Below the pieces are notes generated by a model that saw nothing but the letters and a program-made list of their open reading frames with translations, was not told the origin of the DNA and made no database searches. A program made the position numbers and the translations under genes. Positions 6,427 through 13,627 of a stretch of 16,222 nucleotides of DNA are shown here, piece after piece (positions within the stretch are counted from its first letter, which is position 1; each line of letters starts with the position of its first letter). The stretch comes from an uncultured Corynebacterium sp. (GTDB lineage: Bacteria > Actinomycetota > Actinomycetes > Mycobacteriales > Mycobacteriaceae), in NCBI RefSeq assembly GCF_943914015.1, contig NZ_CALUAK010000055.1, positions 1 through 16,222 on the forward strand, in the 5' to 3' direction.

Positions 6427-6969
6427 CTACTCCTCAAATGGTTCTTGCGAAAGAGCGGCCTCATTTTTTGGCGCGCCGTTAAACTCAATTTCTACCACGG
6501 CGTGCGTAACATCGCGTAACGCGACGGCCTTTTTCTTCGCTTTCTTGTTGCCTTTCTTCCCCTCCGAGTAGACGAGCATGATGTGCTCTTCATCGGGGCT
6601 TAGGGCACCAATGCGGTAGATGGCTGGCTCTTCCCCCGTCAGGGTGACATGCGCTGCCCGCCCCTGGTTTCGTGCCCATTGATATGGACGTGTGAGAGGC
6701 TCATCGATGCCTGGGGTGGAAACCTCCAGGTTGTATCCTGCACCGAAGGAAAGGTCGCCGGAAGCTTCCTTCTCGTCGAACGCCTGCGACAAGGCCGTTG
6801 AGTACTCTCCCACCGCGTCAATATCAGGATCGGATTCAGAATCGACAATCACCGTCACAGTTGACTTGGGACCAGCCTCCACCGTCTTAATGCGGAGGGG
6901 GAATAGACCCCAGGGCGTACCGGTTTCGGTTGCGATATCGAGCAAAATCTTTTCTGATGGAAGTGCCAT
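6427..6969 (-). CDS. rimP: Ribosome maturation factor RimP
   Basis: RimP (old name DUF150) assists assembly of the 30S subunit. The 180-residue protein has the alpha/beta N-terminal domain (VTVIVDSESDPDIDAVGEYSTALSQ split over residues about 39-63, then YNLEVSTPGIDEPLTRPYQW) and a C-terminal Sm-like domain ending in a Lys-rich stretch and the VTHAVVEIEFN strand. The STPGIDEPL motif is diagnostic. No Shine-Dalgarno sequence precedes the ATG at 6969; a TACCAT box lies seven bases upstream, which suggests a leaderless transcript starting at the ATG. It is the first gene of the operon with nusA, ylxR and infB, and is divergent from the lipoprotein gene. Confidence 0.95.
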   Translation of the reverse strand: MALPSEKILLDIATETGTPWGLFPLRIKTVEAGPKSTVTVIVDSESDPDIDAVGEYSTALSQAFDEKEASGDLSFGAGYNLEVSTPGIDEPLTRPYQWARNQGRAAHVTLTGEEPAIYRIGALSPDEEHIMLVYSEGKKGNKKAKKKAVALRDVTHAVVEIEFNGAPKNEAALSQEPFEE

Positions 6970-6976
6970 GCCCTAA

Positions 6977-6982
6977 ATGGTA
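6977..6982 (-). promoter_or_regulatory. Putative -10 box of a leaderless rimP promoter
   Basis: TACCAT on the minus strand fits the TAnnnT -10 consensus of Actinobacteria and ends seven bases before the rimP ATG, so transcription would start at or next to the A of ATG. No Shine-Dalgarno is present, in agreement. No clear -35 box is seen. Confidence 0.45.
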
Positions 6983-7010
6983 CCGGTTACCGCATACATG
7001 GCGGAGACGT

Positions 7011-7016
7011 TACACT
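7011..7016 (+). promoter_or_regulatory. Putative -10 box of the lipoprotein gene
   Basis: TACACT fits TAnnnT. Transcription would start near 7023, giving a leader of about 35 nt to the ATG at 7058, or an almost leaderless message if the in-frame GTG at 7025 is the start. TTACCG lies 17-18 bases upstream as a weak -35 candidate. Confidence 0.35.
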
Positions 7017-7057
7017 TTTTCACTGTGCTTACCTCTCCCGCTGAACGCTCCTCGTTA

Positions 7058-8173
7058 ATGCAGCAGCTGCCCCGAAACAGGTTTTCGCGTCGCACGCGGA
7101 TGGCCGGTTCCGTGCTTACCGCCACTGCCCTTATCGCGCTGTGCACAAGCGGCTGTAGCGCCGTGCAGGGGCCGCAACCTGACCGCACGCTTGTCAGCCT
7201 CGAAGAAAACGCTCTCAGCGTTGCCCGGTCGCAGGAAGCCGGCAGCGATGTCGCAAACGCGTGGAATGACCAGGCCACTGCTCTGCACACCGAAGTTGTG
7301 CGACTGTGCGGGAAAACCGACGATGGTGCCACGCCCACAAGTTGCCTTTACACAATTGACCCGGCGACGGGTGAGCTCCAGGCAGAATCACAACGCACGC
7401 AGAAGAACCTCACACAGGGCGCAGAAAACAACGCCCTGTCCGACGGTGAGTACACCATCAATAATGAGGTGTGTGCTACTTCGACCTCCGAGAACACTGT
7501 CGCAAACACAGTGGCAACAACACCGGTTACAGCCCTCGATGCACTCATTGCCTCTCTTTCCGAGGTCGACGCATCGAGTAGGCCACTAATCACCGAGCAG
7601 TTCGTCCAGGCAAGTATCCACAATCCGGACATCCCCAGCCTTCATCTGGATACCACGAGCGACGGCGAGCTGGTCTCTACTATTTACAGCCAGCTTCCTT
7701 CGCTTCGCGGTTGTGACACCGACTTTGCTGCAGACCTCAGCCAGACTGACAAACAAGCTGTAGAAAAAGCACTCAGCTGGCAGGAAGCTTCACAGTATGG
7801 ACTCACCACGGCCGCTGCATACACAGATCCGGCGACGGGGAATCTCATGGTGGCGGCAGCTCGAGAACACGGCGATGTAGAGCACGCTCTGCAGACACTT
7901 GTTCCCGCTGCCTCGACTGCTTCCGCCTCAGGCTATGCAACCCCCACGGTCACGCCTATGGATGCGGAGACAGCTCTCCAATATGCGGTTCTCGATGGCG
8001 TCCAGACCACTCGTATGTGGAGCGAGCTTGCTGCCTCAGCAGATAACGCTGCGTGGCGTGAGGTGTGCGTACGCGCTGCGGGACAAGCCGCGCAACGAAC
8101 ACTACCGCTCCTTGCCGTTGCAGGTCTCAGCCCGGAGGATGCGGGCCTCATCCCATCACAGGATATTGGCTAA
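7058..8173 (+). CDS. Lipoprotein with DUF4439-like (ferritin-like) domain
   Basis: From the ATG at 7058 the protein has 371 residues. The N-terminus is basic (RNRFSRRTR), followed by a hydrophobic segment and the lipobox TSGC with Cys33, so it should be lipid-anchored on the outer face of the membrane. The body is mostly helical and Ala-rich. The C-terminal part (YATPTVTPMDAETALQYAV to QRTLPLLAVAG, about residues 292-357) resembles the second half of DUF4439, a ferritin-like family whose role is unknown; I judge this by eye. It is divergent from rimP, at the place where M. tuberculosis carries two plus-strand Ala-rich genes between rimP and proS. The start is uncertain: no good ribosome-binding site is seen, and GTG 7025 or ATG 7100 are in frame, though the latter would remove the basic n-region. 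Confidence 0.8.
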   Translation: MQQLPRNRFSRRTRMAGSVLTATALIALCTSGCSAVQGPQPDRTLVSLEENALSVARSQEAGSDVANAWNDQATALHTEVVRLCGKTDDGATPTSCLYTIDPATGELQAESQRTQKNLTQGAENNALSDGEYTINNEVCATSTSENTVANTVATTPVTALDALIASLSEVDASSRPLITEQFVQASIHNPDIPSLHLDTTSDGELVSTIYSQLPSLRGCDTDFAADLSQTDKQAVEKALSWQEASQYGLTTAAAYTDPATGNLMVAAAREHGDVEHALQTLVPAASTASASGYATPTVTPMDAETALQYAVLDGVQTTRMWSELAASADNAAWREVCVRAAGQAAQRTLPLLAVAGLSPEDAGLIPSQDIG

Positions 8174-8195
8174 TAGGGGTTGCCTGTTCTATATT
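8166..8195 (+). promoter_or_regulatory. Putative promoter of the gntR-family gene
   Basis: TTGGCT (8166-8171) and TATATT (8190-8195) are spaced by 18 bases, a good match to a housekeeping promoter overlapping the end of the lipoprotein gene. The transcript would have a leader of about 144 nt. The leader holds a 7-base inverted repeat, TGGGCAC (8207-8213) with GTGCCCA (8270-8276), and a direct repeat ATCCGGT (8241-8247 and 8254-8260), which are candidate regulator sites. Confidence 0.4.
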
Positions 8196-8345
8196 TGAAG
8201 CATGTATGGGCACGGGTTCGTAGGCACATCTTATTGCTGAATCCGGTGCAAGGATCCGGTATAAGGCATGTGCCCACGTTGGCCTATGACTAGTGCATGG
8301 TGTACGTATTCGAATCCCGCCCTCCAAGAAAAGGAGAGGTCACTG

Positions 8346-9227
8346 ATGACAACGACACCTGAATGGTCTTCCACCGGCCGGCCGAAGGGGACGCCATCCC
8401 GTACGCAGCAAGTGCGGATGACGATCACCGATTACATCGTCCGCGAGGGGCTGAAAACAGGTAAGCCGATCCCGCCGGAGTCAAAGCTCATGGAGCTCAC
8501 TGGTGCCTCCCGATCTGCTGTCCGCGAAGCCCTCAAGGTCATGGAGGCTCTGGGGTTCGTCACTATCAAGCGCGGCGCGGGCACCTTTGTCAATGACATC
8601 ACACTGGAAGCCCTTACAACGCAGCTCATCTTCGCTTCCCAACGCGATGCCAAGAATGGCTACTCCGTTCTCCGCGACGTGGTCAAGCTTCGCGCCGTAC
8701 TGGAGTCCAGTCTCATGCGCCTGGCCTGCCGTGCAGAGAATCAGAACATTGACGAGCTGCGCATCATTATTGCCCGGATGGAGGCAGAGCAGCGCGCGGG
8801 GTATGTAACCACGGACACCGACCGTGAATTCCACGTCGCACTGTGCAAGGATCTCGGTAACGCACTGTACGCACCGCTCATCGCCGCGCTTTTCGACGCC
8901 TACATCCGCGTTCCCTTTGAGTCCACCATCCGCAAACAGCAATTTTCCAACGCGGAACGCCACAAGGCACTCGTCGATGCGCTCGAATCGCGTGACGAGG
9001 AAGCGTGTGTGGCTGCCGTCAACGCTCACTTTGACCCCATCATCGCTCACCTGTCCACCTACGGACCAGAAGATGATGCGGAGGAGGCCGATGCCACTGA
9101 TCCAGCGAATGCGGAAACCGCGTCGCACTCGCAAACCCCCGGTGCAGGTGAAGGGCTTTCCGAGTCTGCTCTCGACGAGGGGGACGAGCCCGGCGATCTG
9201 GTTCCAGCCACTGCCATCCATAGCTAG
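8346..9227 (+). CDS. GntR-family transcriptional regulator, FadR/FCD subfamily
   Basis: The 293-residue protein has an N-terminal winged helix-turn-helix (residues about 22-82; IPPESKLMELTGASRSAV is the recognition part and GAGTFV the wing) and a C-terminal all-helical FCD ligand domain. The FCD histidines that usually bind a metal are visible in DREFHVAL, ERHKALVDAL and NAHFDPI. FCD regulators usually sense organic acids or other carboxylates; the ligand here is unknown. The ATG at 8346 is chosen because AAGGAG lies nine bases upstream; an in-frame ATG at 8268 would add 26 residues but has no such site. After about residue 240 the protein carries an acidic, Ala/Glu/Asp-rich tail that is unusual for the family. 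It is the only regulator gene in the window and has no obvious target gene downstream. Confidence 0.93.
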   Translation: MTTTPEWSSTGRPKGTPSRTQQVRMTITDYIVREGLKTGKPIPPESKLMELTGASRSAVREALKVMEALGFVTIKRGAGTFVNDITLEALTTQLIFASQRDAKNGYSVLRDVVKLRAVLESSLMRLACRAENQNIDELRIIIARMEAEQRAGYVTTDTDREFHVALCKDLGNALYAPLIAALFDAYIRVPFESTIRKQQFSNAERHKALVDALESRDEEACVAAVNAHFDPIIAHLSTYGPEDDAEEADATDPANAETASHSQTPGAGEGLSESALDEGDEPGDLVPATAIHS

Positions 9228-9289
9228 GGACATCTAGCACATCTGCAGGAACCATACATCGAGGCTGACCCCGGCCACTGCTAAAGACC

Positions 9290-9335
9290 AAAAGCGGAGA
9301 AGGAGAAAATCACCTCCTTCTCCGCTTTTCTTTTA
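9290..9335. terminator. Strong bidirectional intrinsic terminator
   Basis: A perfect 16-bp stem (AAAAGCGGAGAAGGAG at 9290-9305 with its complement at 9314-9329) closes an 8-nt loop. The plus side ends in TTTTCTTTT and the minus side in TTTT, so it can stop transcription from both the gntR-family gene and proS. Confidence 0.92.
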
Positions 9336-9478
9336 CATACTCGGCGCTCAGCCCGACTACACGTCCCCGAGCAACGGAGAGCCAAATGGTACCGGATCAG
9401 CGCACACCACAGGCCCCGAGCGCTCCCCTACTCATTGTGCGAGTGATGCTTGAAGGGCCCCTCAGGGCCTGGAGAAAT

Positions 9479-9509
9479 CGACGGCTGCAGCATCCGGCCG
9501 CAACCGTCG
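9479..9509 (-). terminator. Weaker hairpin just past proS
   Basis: On the minus strand CGACGG pairs with CCGTCG (9504-9509 with 9479-9484), with three further pairs (TGC/GCA) after one G-U pair. It begins 10 nt past the proS stop and is followed by ATTTCTC, a poor T-run. It may be a first, leaky terminator or a 3'-end stabiliser. Confidence 0.4.
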
Positions 9510-9518
9510 CAGTGCTAG

Positions 9519-11285
9519 CTACTTAGCAAGTGCCTCGCGCACCGTACTGACGATGTGGTCAAGAGCACCATCAACCGGAATGCTCGAGGTTTCGCTTGCG
9601 CGCACGCGGAATTCGATCTCGCCATCCTTGAACGACCGGCCGAGAACCACGGTATAAGGAATGCCAAGAAGTTCGGCATCCTTGAACTTCACGCCGGGAC
9701 TTACCTTCGGGCGGTCATCAAAGAGTACTTCGATTCCTGCCGCGTCGAGGTCAGCAACAAGCTTTTCGGCTGCCTCTTGCGCTTCCTTGTCCTTGTTCGC
9801 CACGACGACATGGACGTGGTACGGAGCAACGCAAGCCGGCCAGACAAGACCCTTATCGTCGTAGCCCTGTTCAACGATGACGGCCATGGCACGGGAGACA
9901 CCGATACCGTAAGAACCCATGGTGGGAACGGAACGCTTGCCGTTTTCGTCCAGAATCTGCACGTCCATCGCCTTGGTGTACTTACGACCAAGCTGGAAAA
10001 TGTGGCCGATCTCGATGCCTCGCTCAAGCGTCAGAGTGCCGTGTCCATCCGGTGCCGGGTCACCCTCGCGCACTTCCGCGGCCTCGATGTAACCGTCCAC
10101 GGTGAAGTCACGACCTGCAACGCAGCCAACCACATGGTGCTGGTGCTCATCGGCGCCGGTGATCCACGAGGTGCCCTCGGCGACACGCGGGTCTGCCAGA
10201 ACCTGGAGTTCCTTCTTGTTGAAGGAACGGGGGCCAACGTAGCCCTTCACCAGGAAGTCGCTGTCCTTGAAGTCCTCGTCGCTTGCAAGTTCCACGATGG
10301 CAGGCTCCAGCGATGCCTCCAGTCGTCCCATATCAACTTCGCGATCGCCGGGGACGAGGATGGCGGTGAACTCGGGATCTTCACCGGGCTTGGCCACCTT
10401 CACCACGATGCATTTGAGGGTATCTGCAGCGGTGACGGGTTTGCCGTCGATGGTGATTCCTTCACCGTTAGCCCAATCGACGAGGGCATCAATGGTCTCT
10501 GCCTGAGGAGTCTCGTAGACAACCGCTTCCGGCTGGCCGTCAATCGGGCGGGGATCGGCAGCAGGCGTAACTACAGCTTCCACGTTGGCGGCGTAGGCCT
10601 TGTCTGTCGACTGGACGAAGGTATCCTCACCGTTTTCGCTCACGGCAAGGAACTCTTCCGAGGCGGAACCACCCATGGCACCCGAGGTTGCCTTACAGAT
10701 GACGTAGTTCAAACCCAACCGGCTGAAAATGTTTTGGTATGCCTGGCGGTGGTTCCGGTAGGACTCATCCAGTCCCTCATCATCCATGTTGAAGGAGTAG
10801 GAATCCTTCATCACAAACTCGCGTCCGCGGAGAATGCCCGCGCGGGGACGTTCCTCATCCCTGTACTTGGTTTGAATCTGGTACAGCAGCACGGGGAAAT
10901 CCTTGTAGGAGGAGTACATGTCCTTGACTACCTGGGTAAACATTTCCTCGTGGGTGGGGCCCAAGAGCATGTCATTGCCCTTGCGGTCTTTCAGACGGAA
11001 CAGAGAGTTGCCGTATTCCGTCCAACGCTGGGTGAGCTCGTACGGCTCGCGAGGAAGCAGTGCCGGGAACTGCAGTTCCTGACCGCCGATCGCGTTCATT
11101 TCCTCGCGGACGATGTTCTCAATCTTGCGCAACACGCGGAGGCCGAGCGGCAGCCAGGTATACACGCCGGGGGCTACACGGCGAATGTAGCCTGCGCGAA
11201 CGAGAAGCTTGTGGGACGGTACTTCCGCGTCTGCGGGATCCTCACGCAGGGTGCGGAGAAAGAGAGTGGACAAACGAGTAATCAT
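9519..11285 (-). CDS. proS: Prolyl-tRNA synthetase, bacterial type with editing domain
   Basis: This class II enzyme charges tRNA-Pro with proline in the cytoplasm. The 588-residue protein shows motif 1 (PGVYTWLPLGLRVLRKIE, about 39-56), motif 2 (YRDEERPRAGILRGREF), the inserted YbaK-like editing domain between motifs 2 and 3 (about 230-390), motif 3 (GSYGIGVSRAMAVIVEQ) and the C-terminal anticodon-binding domain (VHVVVANKDKEAQEAAEKL). Length and order are standard for the long bacterial ProRS. The ATG at 11285 is preceded by a modest TAAGG. It lies 40 nt downstream of the MFS gene and appears to be the last gene of the cobO-cobB-cobA-MFS-proS run. Confidence 0.98.
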   Translation of the reverse strand: MITRLSTLFLRTLREDPADAEVPSHKLLVRAGYIRRVAPGVYTWLPLGLRVLRKIENIVREEMNAIGGQELQFPALLPREPYELTQRWTEYGNSLFRLKDRKGNDMLLGPTHEEMFTQVVKDMYSSYKDFPVLLYQIQTKYRDEERPRAGILRGREFVMKDSYSFNMDDEGLDESYRNHRQAYQNIFSRLGLNYVICKATSGAMGGSASEEFLAVSENGEDTFVQSTDKAYAANVEAVVTPAADPRPIDGQPEAVVYETPQAETIDALVDWANGEGITIDGKPVTAADTLKCIVVKVAKPGEDPEFTAILVPGDREVDMGRLEASLEPAIVELASDEDFKDSDFLVKGYVGPRSFNKKELQVLADPRVAEGTSWITGADEHQHHVVGCVAGRDFTVDGYIEAAEVREGDPAPDGHGTLTLERGIEIGHIFQLGRKYTKAMDVQILDENGKRSVPTMGSYGIGVSRAMAVIVEQGYDDKGLVWPACVAPYHVHVVVANKDKEAQEAAEKLVADLDAAGIEVLFDDRPKVSPGVKFKDAELLGIPYTVVLGRSFKDGEIEFRVRASETSSIPVDGALDHIVSTVREALAK

Positions 11286-11325
11286 GGGTATAGACCTTAC
11301 CCCTTAGCCACCAAGTTTCTACAGA

Positions 11326-12816
11326 CTAGCCCTGGTTAGCTAGCTCCTCTGCCTTCTTTCCCTCGCGGATATCCTCGGGGGTGAAACGAACGAGTACCAA
11401 GCAAATTACGACCACGCAGGCTGCAAGCGCTGCGCAGATGAGGAGCGAATCGGTGTAGCCCTGCCCCAGCGCAGCCTGCTCCACCTCCGTGAGGGCGCTG
11501 CGGTCGATGTTTTCAAACGCGGAATTGCCTAGCATGCTGCGCGCGACGCGTTCAGCAAACGCGGTGACCCCAGCCAAACCGAGTGGCCCGCCAAGCGTCT
11601 GGCTGACGAGGGAGGTAGCGGTCAGTGGACCCACCTCGTCCGGTTTCACACCCGCAACGACAGAAAGAGTCAGCGGGATGAGCACGATTCCGATCCCCGC
11701 GCCAATGATGAGGATCGGTACAAGGAGGTCTGGCCAGTAGCTGGCGGTCATATCAAGAGAGGAGCCGTAGATGAATCCGCCGATGAGGATAGCCCCACCC
11801 CCAGCTGCGATGAAGCGTGGTGCCATGGTTTCTGCGAGCTTGCCTGCGACGGCCGAACCGGCACCAAGTGCGAAGGCGAAGGGGATGAAAGCCAAGCCGG
11901 CCTGCAGGGGCGTGTACTCGAGGACCTCTTGTACAAACAGAGCCACTTGGACGGTCATTGCCATCATCAATGCACCGACGAGAAGCAGGCACACAAAGAC
12001 GGCTGCGCGGGAGCGGTTGGCGAACATGCTAAGTGGCAGCACCGGGTGCTTCGCCTTGTGCTGAGAGAGGAAGAACACTACGAGGAGGATCGCACCCACC
12101 ACGAGGGCAGCAACGATCAGCGGTGAGGTTCCGCCACCGCCCGCGGACAAGCCAAACACCAACAGCGTGGAGGCTGCCGTTGCCAAAATGGCACCACGAA
12201 TATCGAGGGTAATAGTCGCCCTATCTCCCAGGTGGCGGAGGTACTTCGATCCGGCTAAGACAATGAGCAGACCGATGGGCACGTTAATGAGGAAGATCCA
12301 CCGCCAGGAAGCCTGGGTCAAGGCACCACCGATGACGAGCCCCAAAACTGAGCCCAGACCGGTCATCATCGCGAACACCGAAAACGCTTGGTTTCGGGGT
12401 TTTCCGGGGGCGAAGGTGACCACAATAAGCGCCATGGCTGTAGGAGAGGCGATGGCGGCACCGAGACCTTGAGCAACGCGCGCCAGAAGTAGGAGGGCTG
12501 CGCTTGTGGTCAATCCGCAGGCCAGGGATGCAACAGTGAAAAGGCCGACGCCGATAAGGAAAACGCGCTTTCTGCCGAAGACATCGCCGATGCGCCCACC
12601 TAAGAGGAGTAACCCGCCGTAGGCGAGGGCATAGGCGGTGACCACCCAACTGCGCAGTTCGTCTGTTAGCCCCAAGTCCTGTTGGATACGGGCAAGAGCG
12701 AGGTTGACCACTGTGCCATCAAGCACGACCATCAGCTGCAGCGCGCAGAGAACGATGAGTGGCCAGCCGTAGGCTGAACCCGTTACAGGGTAGGACGGTT
12801 GGGGCTTGTTACTCAT
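11326..12816 (-). CDS. DHA2-family (EmrB/QacA type) MFS drug/H+ antiporter, EfpA-like
   Basis: The 496-residue integral membrane protein has the pattern of a 14-helix DHA2 exporter. Helix 1 contains VVLDGTVVNLAL with Asp33 (motif D1), loop 2-3 contains GGRIGDVFGRKR (motif A), and helix 5 has the antiporter motif C (GLGSVLGLVIGGALTQ) followed by WRWIFLINVPIG. Such proteins export drugs and other hydrophobic compounds in exchange for protons. Position next to proS and a cobA/cysG gene matches efpA of M. tuberculosis; orthology is inferred from context and family. Its ATG overlaps the cobA stop (ATGA), which implies translational coupling to cobA. The natural substrate is unknown. Confidence 0.93.
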   Translation of the reverse strand: MSNKPQPSYPVTGSAYGWPLIVLCALQLMVVLDGTVVNLALARIQQDLGLTDELRSWVVTAYALAYGGLLLLGGRIGDVFGRKRVFLIGVGLFTVASLACGLTTSAALLLLARVAQGLGAAIASPTAMALIVVTFAPGKPRNQAFSVFAMMTGLGSVLGLVIGGALTQASWRWIFLINVPIGLLIVLAGSKYLRHLGDRATITLDIRGAILATAASTLLVFGLSAGGGGTSPLIVAALVVGAILLVVFFLSQHKAKHPVLPLSMFANRSRAAVFVCLLLVGALMMAMTVQVALFVQEVLEYTPLQAGLAFIPFAFALGAGSAVAGKLAETMAPRFIAAGGGAILIGGFIYGSSLDMTASYWPDLLVPILIIGAGIGIVLIPLTLSVVAGVKPDEVGPLTATSLVSQTLGGPLGLAGVTAFAERVARSMLGNSAFENIDRSALTEVEQAALGQGYTDSLLICAALAACVVVICLVLVRFTPEDIREGKKAEELANQG

Positions 12817-13613
12817 AGAGCGGCGACTTCTCCAATCACGTACACGGCGGGTGGGCGGACATCATTGTCCTTGATGATCTCGCCCAACTGGTCTAAACGT
12901 CCACGAAACGAACGTTGCTTGTCCGTAGTTCCATCCTCAATGACGGCAACCGGTGTATCTGCAGGTCGCCCGTTATCAATGAGGCTTTGGGCAATCGCCG
13001 GGGCATTCTTCACACCCATGATGACGGCGAGGGTACCGCCGGTGTGGGCGAGGGCTGCCCAGTCATTGAGCGAGGAGGGGTGCTCCGGCGGGACATGGCC
13101 CGACACGACGGTGAAACTATGGACAACGCCACGCTGGGTGATGGGGACACCGGCGGCAGCAGGCACGGAGATCGCGGAGGTCACGCCGGGGACGACATTG
13201 ACGCTGATTCCGGCCTCCGTCAGGGTCTGCACCTCTTCGAATCCTCGGCCGAAGACGAACGGATCTCCGCCCTTCAGCCGTGCCACCGCGTAGCCTTCGC
13301 GGGCGTACTCGATGAGCATCCGGTTTGTCTCCTCCTGGGCTACCTTTTTCCCGTATGGGAGCTTCGAAACATCGACGACCTTTTTCTCAGAAGTATCGAT
13401 GAGCTCATCGAGACAGTTCGACGGGCCGAGGTGATCGGTGAGGATGACATCGGCATTTTCCAGTGCTCGGAGACCACGAAGGGTGATGAGGTCTGCGGCT
13501 CCCGGTCCGCCGCCGATGAGGGTGACGGTGCCCTTGTCGGGGCGGAATTCGCGCAGATACTCCCCACGCGTAGTGGAGTCGGCGCTTGTATCCTGCTGCT
13601 CGCTTTCATTCAT
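12813..13613 (-). CDS. cobA: Uroporphyrinogen-III C-methyltransferase (SUMT)
   Basis: SUMT transfers two methyl groups from S-adenosylmethionine to uroporphyrinogen III, making precorrin-2, the branch point to siroheme and cobalamin. Family motifs are clear: VTLIGGGPGAADLITLRG near the N-terminus, LKGGDPFVFGRGFEE, the VVPGVTSAISVPAAAGVP stretch and the terminal VYVIGEVAAL. The protein (266 residues) has only the methyltransferase domain, unlike two-domain CysG proteins that also carry precorrin-2 dehydrogenase. I prefer the ATG at 13613; a TTG at 13622 would add three residues. No Shine-Dalgarno is seen, but TACACT lies eight bases upstream of the ATG and could be an internal -10 box. It starts 14 nt past cobB and overlaps the MFS gene by four bases. 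Confidence 0.95.
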   Translation of the reverse strand: MNESEQQDTSADSTTRGEYLREFRPDKGTVTLIGGGPGAADLITLRGLRALENADVILTDHLGPSNCLDELIDTSEKKVVDVSKLPYGKKVAQEETNRMLIEYAREGYAVARLKGGDPFVFGRGFEEVQTLTEAGISVNVVPGVTSAISVPAAAGVPITQRGVVHSFTVVSGHVPPEHPSSLNDWAALAHTGGTLAVIMGVKNAPAIAQSLIDNGRPADTPVAVIEDGTTDKQRSFRGRLDQLGEIIKDNDVRPPAVYVIGEVAAL

Positions 13614-13627
13614 AAAATTCAAGTGTA

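Larger units (their letters stand above)
9228..9518. other. Convergent intergenic region between the gntR-family gene and proS
   Basis: The two flanking genes point at each other. The 291 nt hold a strong bidirectional terminator (9290-9335) and a weaker hairpin next to proS (9479-9509). I see no coding sequence in the rest. Confidence 0.6.

Noticed and set aside
6304..6519. 71-codon Ala-rich plus-strand frame across the rimP-nusA spacer
   Set aside because: It overlaps rimP antisense, lacks a ribosome-binding site and its third codon positions are poor in G/C. The minus-strand frame in the same spacer is the better candidate.
9555..11339. 594-codon open frame on the plus strand opposite proS
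   Set aside because: It mirrors almost the whole ProRS gene. The frame exists because of codon bias in proS; no family resemblance or proper start signal was seen.
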